Shown: one piece after another, positions 19,791 through 28,655 of the stretch
How positions within the stretch are numbered: the stretch's first letter is position 1
How the letters are laid out: each line of letters starts with the position of its first letter
DNA from: Hydnum rufescens UP504
Lineage: Eukaryota; Basidiomycota; Agaricomycetes; Cantharellales; Hydnaceae
DNA length: 28,655 nucleotides
Assembly: GCA_014904985.1 (NCBI GenBank)
Contig: MU129263.1
Coordinates: forward strand, 1-28,655
Reading direction: 5' to 3'
Notes under the pieces: model-generated
Databases searched by the model: none
Told to the model about the DNA's origin: nothing
Seen by the model: the letters and a program-made list of their open reading frames with translations, nothing else
Translations under genes and position numbers: made by a program

Positions 19791-22700
19791 GAGTGGATGT
19801 TTTTGGTCAGGAGAGGGAGGATGTAGTGGAGGTGAAATGGTTTGATGCATGGTTTGCAATCATCGGTTTTGGATTCCAGAGTGCTGCCATGGTTAAACAG
19901 CAAGAGTCTAAGTGTGGACTTGGGCTTCAGGAATCAGTTTTTGTTCAACAGGTTGTCAGTATATATGAGAGGATTGGTGTCTGGAGGAAGGGGAGACATA
20001 GTTTGTGCAAAATATGAATTGCTGGAATCTGAATCTGTCATGTCTCCACAGTCCATTTGTGATAAACCGGTTATCAACTCATGGTTGCAGGACACATCAG
20101 GCATAGTGGATATGAAGAAGGGTGAAAGGATGGATGGAAAAAGAGGAAGAAATGGAGGATGGAGTGTATAACAGGTGAAGGAAAGAAGGAAAGAGAGGTT
20201 TAGGGTGGACCACAGGTGTCATCGGGTTCCTCTTTTAAAGTCAGCCAGGGTGATCCAAGGATCCCACACAGCATCATTCCAAAAAGGCACCTGAGTCAGC
20301 TACTGGGTCAGGATTGCCCTCACAGACTGTTTCCAGGGGTGAAAACTGCAGAGAAAGGATGGATCATCACCTGAGCTTCCTTAGTCATCTATGGTTTCTG
20401 GGGATTAGGAGGTCTCGTATAGTTTGTGTGATTTTGGTTGAGTCAGGTATGCTGAACTCACTGGGCTCATTGGGCACCCTCAGAACATTGACTATGCCAT
20501 GAGGTGATGGTGTGGCAATTTGTTCTGGCAAAGCTTGGCAATTTCCAGCTCACAGAGTCTTCCAGTTGCCTGCAGGAATCTACAGTCACACTCAAGTTTC
20601 ACTGTCACAGCTTTTCATGTTGACAAATTTTGATGACCTGTGGCAGTAGGCAGTGGAGATGCCAGAATTTCCTTGGTCCTGCACCTTTCATGTTGCCAAG
20701 GGGGCTTACCAGTTTGCAGAAGGGTTACTGAGGAAAACCCCTGGTAAGCATGGTGTTTTCTTCTTTGGTCTTGATAAGGTGGAACCCTGATATCTTTTGC
20801 TTGTTGTTCTAGAAAGCATTTGGTTGTTGCCAATAGCAATTGCTTTTGTCAGATGAATTTGATGCTTGCCTCACTTTGTGCAAGAGTTTCCTCTTTACAA
20901 GATGTGAGTCATATATGTATTTGCAACTGCTTGCTTCTATGCTGAATTTTCAATCAAGTGTGGTTCAAGTTCAGGTTTGCTGATTTTGAAGAGCCCAGCT
21001 GGGTTTCCTCCACATTATTTTTGGATGGGTGGATCTGCTAGATGGTGCATTTTTATGTTCCATCCACATTGATCATCCTCACACATACTGCATTTGGTAG
21101 CGCAGTACTGCCCAAGCAAACTGTGTGGACCTAATAGAAGAGCACTGGCTCCAGAAAACAATGGCACAGGATCTTGCATGGCTTGAAAGCAACAGCACCT
21201 TGCTGCTACCCTTCACAACAAAACTGAAACTTGGTGGGCTTTGGATCTTGTTGCTAGGGTTCTGTTAGATGCCTCAGATGACTAGATGAAAGGAAGTGGC
21301 ACTCAGTCTCATTCCCAGTGCTCTTGCCAGGGTCTCTTCATCATCTTTGGTAACCCAAAGGCTCGCATCCACAGATTTGTATTGCGATGCTAATACTCTC
21401 CAATATGGTGATAACAAGCTTAGATGCAATCACCATGTGGTTAACAAGTTGAATAACAAGTGTGCCATTTGTTCAATTGTTGCTACTTGTCGAGCAATTC
21501 TCTGATGCTCTCCTTGACTATATTGGTAAGTGAAGGGAATTCTCATGCAAGAGATTCAATCAAAGTCTTTAATAAGGAGGTTGGTATCAAGCTACTTCAT
21601 CCTGCATGTTCTGCCCAAAATGACACACTGGACTGCTCATAGATCGCATGATACTATGACATGTACACAAGGAGATCAGGGACAGCTTCAAACAGGGGAC
21701 TGCTCTATAGGACTCCATTGTCTCCATCTTCATGTCTAGTTACCTTTGTAACACTTGCACGAGTTGGATGTGCCACTTTGGAAGGGTCAGCTGTAGGTTT
21801 GCTGGCCTTGACTTTGGTATCTGGTTTGATGGTACATATTCTCAAAATTTGGTGAGTTGCCATGTATTGAGACTAGGGCAACCCGGTGAATTGATGATGA
21901 ATTCTCTGCCCTATTGGGTTAAGGGACTGGTCCTTCTAACCTGGAACTGCCATGGGAGAGTGTAACCACCATGTCTAAAGTGAGTTGAGAGGCCGGAAGG
22001 CTGAGGATGAATTGAGGTATGTGGTGTGTATCATCACCACCCATTGGGAGAAGGCTACTCAGTGCCAATGACAAACAAAGGATAGCCAAAGAAAAGCATA
22101 TGCTGACAGTGGTTAAAGCGATGCTGAAAGCCATCTTGGTTTCATGGAAGGATGCTGTCAAGGTGTGTGGCTTCATTCATCAAGAAGAGTTGTAGGATCA
22201 TAGGACTTATATGAGTCTTATTCAGTTCCTGAAGAAGACAGAGGAAGCAAAAGCTGAGCAAGCCCAATGTGGGAAGTAACACTTTGATGCAATCATTCGG
22301 GTTTTTCATGCTCAGCATGCTCACCACTCCCACTCCCCATCCTAGGGTGCACATTCTCCTCCTCACAGTTCAGACATGAAGAAAGCAAAGGTGAGGGCAA
22401 CAGTGAGGATCATCCTGTGGTCAATGTACATGCAGACTTTGATGTTTACTGTCAACAGTTACTCTTTATCACCAAGTCCGTGAAGCCTTTCACCTTGAGC
22501 AGTTAGTTACTTTCATTAGTTTCAATCCTGAGGTGTGTAGATTTTTGTCTCCCTAGAACATATTTTGGATGTTCATGTTGCAGGTTATAAGTCACTGAGA
22601 TGGATACCAGTTCAGTTTTTGAGGCTGGTAAGTGGACTGCAGTCATGTCTTGAGTGATTGTGGCCCTGGTGATTGTCATTCTCTTATAGTTTCGTGACAA

Positions 22701-22956
22701 ATATGATCTAGCCACTAACAATCTTTCCAGGTCTTTCACCATGGATTTGTCAGGAAGATGTTCTACACATCGAACAGTAAATGATTGTCAGCAGTCCCTT
22801 GGTGCTATTGGCTTGTCTAATGAATCTTTCAAAAGCTCTCCTGCCTCATCCTTTCAAAAGGGTAAGGGGGTGTGAATGTCCACCCATGACAAATGGGGCA
22901 GAGTCACCTCAGAAACTAACTCTGGGTCTTCAATTGCTCCCACTGTCAATGCCTCC
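19791..22956. other. Degenerate sequence without identifiable gene
   Basis: No array modules, long inverted repeats or convincing frames are present. Intron-like signals occur near 22560-22700: a TTGCAG acceptor at about 22585, GCTG|GTAAGT donor near 22627, and a CTCTTATAG acceptor near 22689, with short open text GYKSLRWIPVQFLR between. This may be the remnant of a gene on the plus strand, but its identity is unknown. Confidence 0.4.
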
Positions 22957-23155
22957 TCCACTGGTATTGAGTCAACCAGTGGAATCTTCACCATACTTAT
23001 CGAAGTGGAACACAGTATGTATATTTTTCATTATTCAGCTACTGTCCAGTGGTTAATTATTGAAGCACCTCAAAGCATTTTCTGTGTACTGGGACAATGG
23101 TCCTGGTGTGCTAATCCAAACATGCAAGGATGAATTCACTTGAATGAAGGATGAC
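22957..23155 (+). pseudogene. Duplicated coding fragment, copy 1, unknown function
   Basis: It encodes about 60 residues including SSTGIESTSGIFTILI and EHSMYIFHYSATV, ending in a stop near 23133. A second copy lies at 26903-27087 in the same orientation with conserved peptide and flanking AATGAAGGA words. It is not recognised as a known domain. The two copies flank the pogo element, so they may be parts of one duplicated locus or separate repeats. Confidence 0.5.
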
Positions 23156-23571
23156 AACCTGTGCTCTTAAACTGGAACAATATCCTGCTGCACAAGACAC
23201 GATATGTATGTTTGGTACATCTATCGATCCTGATTTATATACTGACCAGCTGAACTTGCAGTGAATTTGCTACACAGGCACAATATGTGTGGCCTGGGTG
23301 AGAACTATAGTGACATGTATGGCAATGGTAAAGGTCATTGTTAGAATGAACCTGGATTTGACAAGAACCTGAGTGTTAGCAGCTGTCAAGATTGTTTTCT
23401 GTCTCCCTGTAGTCTGACTGTAGCTGATTGGAACCATGGGCATCACAAAGCAAGTCAGTTGAGGAGATTCGGGGACATGGCTGATGGATTGCTGGGTTAT
23501 GAGCACAGACTATAGCATGCAGTCGCTGTAGAGGACTTCTGCACAATTCTTGCATCATTGGGACTGGGGCA
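23156..23571. other. Flank left of the pogo element
   Basis: No feature is recognised in this stretch of about 400 bp before the TA insertion site. Confidence 0.4.
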
Positions 23572-23573
23572 TA

Positions 23574-26465
23574 CAGGTATTCACCACTTAATGGCTGCTA
23601 AACTATTCATCTGTGTTTCTAGCCAGCTACTTTAATCTTTGTGGTATCCTTATTATTGGATGTCCTAAGGGGCCATCCTAAGATTCTAAAGCCAAAGACA
23701 TGGGCCAAAATAAGGAGTTTTAATGGCATAGGCTGTGAAGTCATGAGGGGTCCTTAAAATCACATATCACCACTGAATGGTCGGATGTGACTAAGCTGTG
23801 ACAGCACTCGAACATCAAGCTTCCATCTCCTCATCCTCGCCTTCACTCCTGTCACCATTCCCAGATCCCCCTGCTGTCAACTCTATAAGCATCTCTGGGT
23901 ATTTCTCCCTCATCCAATCCTTTTTTAACACCACCTTTGGTGCTTTTGGTATCGGCTCCCTCACAGCCTTATGCTGAGCCTTTTCCTCCCGCCACTTGGT
24001 GAGCATGGCATCTTGGATGCCCTTAAATTTCTTCCATTCCTTCACCACCTCCCTCTTCTTCTTTGTTGACTTCTCTTCGCTTGCAATTCGTTCTGTATTC
24101 TCAGCTACACACTTTTCAAAAGCCTTGTGGGTGATAAGTCAGCCGAACAAGTTTTTAATACAGCAAGTCTTTGGTTTGTTCTTTCATTCCTCCTGGGATG
24201 CTAGCTGATTCCGAGCTTGCATCTGTACCATGCCACTCAGTGCTAGCTGTGCATTGAGGGCATCAAGTGCCCATACTGCTGCCACCTCTCGCTCCTCTGC
24301 TGCCTTCAACTGAGCCTGAACTGCGCTCTCACTCTCCTCCACTTCCTTTCGACATCACCATGGCTTTGTTGGTGTCTTAGTCAGACTTCAATCGACCTTC
24401 GGTAAATCAGCTACTCGACCATAAGCGTGCTCTGGGAGTTTGAAGGTTGACCGAAGGGGTGATGATGACACTATGAAACTAGATGATGAGGAGAATGAAA
24501 ATGAGCTCTCGAGAGCATCTACTGCCCTCCTTTGGGCCCAAGCAAAGGCAGGCAGCATTGCCTGATCTCTAGGTGTTACAGGTGTGTGGAGTGTGGGATC
24601 AAGTCTAGGACCGAGTTTGGGGTCAAGGATGATGCCACTATCATTGCGTTCATGCATGTGTATCTCCTGGGACTTGTCGAAGTCATCTGGTGAGTTTTCG
24701 TGTTTGAAGTGCCGGGACATGAGCTGATTGTGAAGGTACATCACTCACTTTACAGGGCTGGGGACTAGCAATGGAAGCTGTGCAGATGTTGAGTGCTCAA
24801 TGCTTGGTGCGAGCTGCTCGGGGGATATGATGTCCAGATTGAATGGCCAGATGCCAGTCTTTGCAAATGATGAGAGGATCGTCTCTTTTGTTAATGCTTG
24901 TACATGTGCTGTGCCATATACTTGTAAAAAGGTGTCCTTGTTGAGGGTTTTTGGCCAGTTCTTCGCATTCCAGGCATCCCTAGCTGTCATCCATGCAGCC
25001 TTCAGTGCTGCAAATGCTACGATATCCAGATCTTGGAGGACATGAGTAGCATGGGCTGGATAGCAAAGGATGATGATATTTTTTTCTTGTGCCAGGTGAA
25101 TAAACTCGATACTCCAGTGTGAGTTGTGTCCATCCACCACTAGAAGTCACAGAGCCCAGCTGCCTTTGTCTCTGTATGATTGTTGAAATCATTGAGCCAG
25201 TTGACAGCAATGTCTGTATTGGTCCAACCATTTTCAGTAATGCAGACTCTGTGGCTAGTGAGTAGAGTTGTTTTCTTTGAAGCCATGCCTGTTACTCATG
25301 AAGCCTTGAGAGGATCACCAATATGCCAATCATCTTTCACCTCCCATGCTTGGAAGATTACTGTCGGCGGAAGTGAAGTACCATCGGCACAGATTGTCAC
25401 AATCACACTGACATTTTCATGATTACCATCGTGCACTGGATGTGCTGACACTTTCTTGTTTTCCTGGTCACCACTTTAACTGGCTGTCCAGTCCCGAATG
25501 GAAAGCCACTCTCATCCATCCCATATATATTTTGTGGCTCGAAGTGATATTGATTGAACTGGGCCTCTACAAGCTTGAACCAGTGTTCAATGGTTGCAGG
25601 ATTGACAGCCACTGCACGAATTGTTTCGAGGTTTGTTGTCCACTTCATATTGATGTGCTCCATATTCTGGCTAACAAATCAGGTTGACCCAGTTCTTCCC
25701 CAGGCTCTTGACATCTGGATGACAGACCTGGACCATCTCGAGCGCATATTCATTAATTCTCGAGCATGTAGCAGGGAAGCCTCAGTCAGCCATCTGCAGC
25801 AGAAAGTCCACAAGGGTGTTGGTCTCCACCTGATTTAGCCAGCTTTTTTTCTCTGAACCCTTTCCTTGGCTCATCCCCCCTGCTAGCCGGCATTTGAATG
25901 TGGTTATGGGGATACCACATTTCATCGCATAGGCAGTTCGGGCAGGTGGCATTTTGCCGGTGGCCTTGGCCTTGAGCGTGTCTTTAGTGAAGCTTTGTAT
26001 TGTGGCCTGAATGAGAGCTTCCTTTTCACATGCTAACTGATGCTTCTTGGACTGTATTGAGAGTGCATGCCTTGCCATGTTGAAGAATGAGGCCAGGAGT
26101 TCTGCTGAAATCGGATGAAAATCACCCAAAGTAAACACCCTCTACTGTCAAAACAAACAGCAGGGTGCATGTGAAATTTTTGAGAGGACCTTACAAGGAC
26201 CAGGGAAAGGCTCTGGCAACAGGAGGAGGCTGAGAATGCTTGAACCTATATTTTGCAATTGAGTCAACTGAGCAAGTACACTTTTTATACATGATTTGGC
26301 CCTCTCTCCTTCAATTTTTCTCCAATTCTTATCAAATTTGGGATCTGAGGGTGTCATATATAGCCTAATATACATGCCAAATCACTAAGGATTTGGATGA
26401 CTATTGAAGGAGAAATGATGGAAACAACCATTCAGTGGTGAAAACCATTAAGTGGTGAAAACCTG
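23574..26465 (-). mobile_element. Pogo/Tigger-like Tc1-mariner superfamily transposon
   Basis: The 2.9-kb element is bounded by TA at 23572-23573 and 26466-26467. The terminal inverted repeats are CAGGTATTCACCACTTAATG on the left and, as reverse complement on the right, CAGGTTTTCACCACTTAATG. A second motif, TTCACCACTGAATGG, lies just inside the right end and about 190 bp inside the left end (near 23765), giving sub-terminal repeats that could be transposase binding sites. It carries one decayed transposase on the minus strand. CAG ends with TA duplication fit the pogo branch. Confidence 0.85.
23815..26138 (-). pseudogene. Decayed pogo-type DDE transposase
   Basis: The likely start is the Met at 26078. 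The N-terminal segment (to 25782) has a psq-like helix-turn-helix, TAYAMKCGIPITTFKCRL, then the start of a CENP-B-type helix-turn-helix (LVDFLLQMAD). A frameshift at about 25781 continues as TEASLLHARELMNM. The DDE domain begins at 25663-25403 with NIYGMDESGFPFG (first Asp). It continues after frame changes at 25140-24745 with VDGHNSH (second Asp) and LQDLDIVAF (third Asp). The second and third Asp are separated by 35 residues, as in DD35D enzymes. The TGA at 24747-24745 overlaps a GTGAGT donor, so it might be an intron. C-terminal coiled, Lys/Glu-rich text goes on to 23815. The catalytic residues survive but several frame breaks make it nonfunctional as read. Confidence 0.85.
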
Positions 26466-26902
26466 TAGGGAGAGGATTCCTCAAAATCGAATATATTATG
26501 TGTGATTTTTGCATGTTAATGACACGCTCTGACTACTTATCTGGACTACTGGTGTATGTGCTGATCTGAGTATGTGAAGGTGGACTGGTATGAACTAAGG
26601 ACCACAATCTGCATGGCAAATTCAAGCTGTCAGGTGTTGACTTTGATGCTTAAGGGTACCATGAACCCTTTGGAACATGTGCAGGCAAACGACAGAGTCC
26701 TATGTGCAGGAGACCATTTCAGTTGGTGAGTCAACTCAGATTCTTCATATTATCAGACCCTTGTCTGACTTGCTGGCACTGTTTGGAACCTGACAAGTCT
26801 ATCAACTTGGGTGAGGTGGCCACCTACTAATGCTGCTGCTCAAGTCGCCATCACACTCAGCAATAGATTTGGAGAGGCACAAGAAGTCTGTTGTGCTGCT
26901 CT
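26466..26902. other. Flank right of the pogo element
   Basis: No gene is recognised between the TA target duplication and the second copy of the duplicated coding fragment. Confidence 0.4.
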
Positions 26903-27087
26903 CTCCACTGGTATCAAGTTGACTGGTGGAGTTTTCACCATACTTATCAAAGCAGAACATAGTATGTGCATTTCTCCATATTCAGCTACTATATCCAAAT
27001 ACATTGAGGTGCTTCCCACATACTGGGACAACTGTCCTGTTGTGCTAATCTGAATGTGCAAGGGCACATGCACTTGAATGAAGGACA
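26903..27087 (+). pseudogene. Duplicated coding fragment, copy 2, unknown function
   Basis: It encodes LSTGIKLTGGVFTILIKAEH and a following YSATI segment, matching copy 1 at 22957-23155 over about 50 residues. Both copies end at stops soon after and show substitutions, so both look decayed. Confidence 0.5.
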
Positions 27088-28280
27088 ACAACCCGCACGA
27101 GCTATGGGGCATTGACTTCAGTGCAGCACAGCATCCCTCAGATTGAGATTTCATTTGGTACTGCACATCATGACTATTGAGCTGTCTTTTGTCATGATCC
27201 CAAATCAGCAAAGATCACCTATCAAAGGGAGAGATTGAATGTATGGCCCCCAATGCAGAGAAGTGTAGGTAGGGTGGGCTTAAGACAACAGTAGGTGTAG
27301 TTTTTCCAGGTTTTGAATCACAACAAAGATGCTTTTGCCAGCACCTTGGTGGTATGAATGGCACCTGGGATTTCAACATGCCTTTCTACAGGTGGCAGCA
27401 CGATTTGTGTTACAATTGAGTCATTATAGCATTAGTGACTCTTTTGGTGTTCATATGGTGATGCCTCAGCACAGTTGGTGAGTGATCTAGTCAGATGAAA
27501 CAACTGGTGAGTCACAGTCATTGTAACATGAGACTAAGGTAGTTTGGCCAAGTGCAGGTGATGTATCAGGCTTGACAGTAATGTTTTCATTTGTTTTTTG
27601 GTGTCAGTATTGATTTATTTTTCTTGGTGTAGTAATCCTTTGGTCATTGGGCATACTTTCAGTCTCTGTGGTATTGGATTTAGATTCACTCAGGAATCAT
27701 GGGGATTGATGTTTGGTGGGTCCTAGTATCTGTTGTCAGTTAATTGAGTTCCTGGTAATCTTTAAATGGAGTGGGGGACCTGCCTTTTGGAGGATTTGGG
27801 AATAGGGATTGGTGACTTAGGGTTACATAGATGCTCTGGATAGAAAACTCATAACACTTGAAGTCACACATCCTTGAATAAAGGAGGTGTGGAAATTCAT
27901 TGGTATGAATTTAATCCCAGTCTGAGTTCTGATGGACTTTGGGTTGATTGCTGGGCCATATGTGCCAATATTGGGTGTAATGTGGCACAGACTTTTGAAA
28001 TTGGCCTCAGCCATTTTGTAGAAATGTGAGTCACTCTAATTGTAGATTGGATCTTCCATGTTCTGATTGTTACCATTACCTAGGGCTCATTTCCACTCCT
28101 GCCAATGGTCCCACACTGGATTGCCAATCAGGAGGTGGTCCCTGTATGAGGTTAGGAGGTTGGGGTTATGGAAATATGCTGTGGATCCAGAAGGTATGGT
28201 CTTATCAATTAAGGGGTCAATTTCTAATTCCTCTGAGTCTGAGTCACTGTCTGATAGATCCTGGGCTTGGAGAAGGAGGA
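27088..28280. other. Degenerate sequence without identifiable gene
   Basis: Nothing is assigned here. A short frame near 28130-28260 reads YEVRRLGLWKYAVDPEG and a Ser/Glu-rich tail and might be a gene fragment, but I have no family for it. Confidence 0.4.
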
Positions 28281-28284
28281 AAAA

Positions 28285-28655
28285 GAGATTGCCCAGACAA
28301 GCTAGACACCCCTAGACATGCTTAGACTTGCTTAGGCACACAATTAGACACCTCCTGGTATGGTCAACCTGTTCTAATTTATCCACTAGTAGACACACTG
28401 CATACTAAGCCCTCATGGACACACCAGGAAACTCTAATGAGATATAGCAAGCTCTAGACATGACTAGACACAGCTGATTTAGGCATGCCTAAATCAACTG
28501 CAGGGTGTCCATCAAGTCATTGTAAAACCCCTGGAGCAGCACCTGACTCTACACATCACTAGACATCACTGATTTAGGCATGTCTAAATCAACCCTGGAT
28601 AGCCTCTTCAATTCAAAGTCAATAATTAAGCTCTAGACATCATTAGACACAACTG
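28285..28655. repeat. Tandem repeat with CTAGACA words and perfect palindrome
   Basis: CTAGACA or TTAGACA words recur about ten times to the window edge. A larger unit of about 85-98 bp repeats near 28453, 28550 and 28633. Two units contain GATTTAGGCATGCCTAAATC (28476-28495, a perfect 20-bp palindrome) and a one-change version at 28571-28590. The pattern looks like the sub-terminal repeat region of a transposon continuing beyond the window, which is an inference. Confidence 0.6.

Overview
The window looks like transposon-rich DNA from a filamentous fungus, most likely an Agaricomycete (Basidiomycota). The reasons are short GT-AG introns with CTAAC-type branch sites, a gene-like fragment with a 60-bp intron, and a pogo-type DDE transposase with the psq helix-turn-helix common in these genomes. 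Possible CpG-decay stops (all TGA) also fit. I see no intact conventional protein-coding gene, rRNA or tRNA.

About half of the window (1-3.2 kb, 8.3-17.7 kb and 19.4-19.8 kb) consists of five related arrays, here called A (+), B (-), C (+), D (-) and E (+). Each array is a leader of about 200-450 bp followed by 4-10 modules and an A/T-rich 3' region. A module is an exon-like segment ending in a strong hairpin (consensus ACCACACACCCGC-N-GCGGGTGTGTGGT), then a 5' splice site, then an intron of about 90-113 bp carrying a second hairpin (GCAAAAAGAGCAGC-N4-GCTGCTCTTTTTGC), then CTAAC and TAG. I count about 30 intronic and 31 exonic hairpins. Both stems vary with compensatory changes, while reading frames are not kept between modules. 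This looks like a family of multi-intron structured noncoding transcripts, or a repeat family that spreads as spliceable modules. I do not recognise it as a described system.

B/C and D/E are head-to-head pairs joined at long palindromes centred at 10092.5 and 15923.5; strand polarity of the splice signals flips exactly there. Array A starts about 19 bp from where such a centre would lie, so a mirror array probably lies left of the window. Arrays A, B, C and E finish near a conserved terminal hairpin built on GGTACCTAATTAGGTACC. Array D carries two foldback elements with 8-bp target duplications (hAT-like MITEs) inside exons. Array E is split by about 1.65 kb of unrelated sequence.

Between the 3' ends of A and B (3.3-8.1 kb) are two decayed plus-strand genes of unknown function. 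From 19.8 kb on the sequence is mostly undefined degenerate DNA. It contains a nearly complete pogo/Tigger-like transposon (23574-26465, TA duplication, about 20-bp inverted repeats, decayed transposase on the minus strand), a duplicated 60-residue coding fragment on either side of it, and a short tandem repeat at the right edge.
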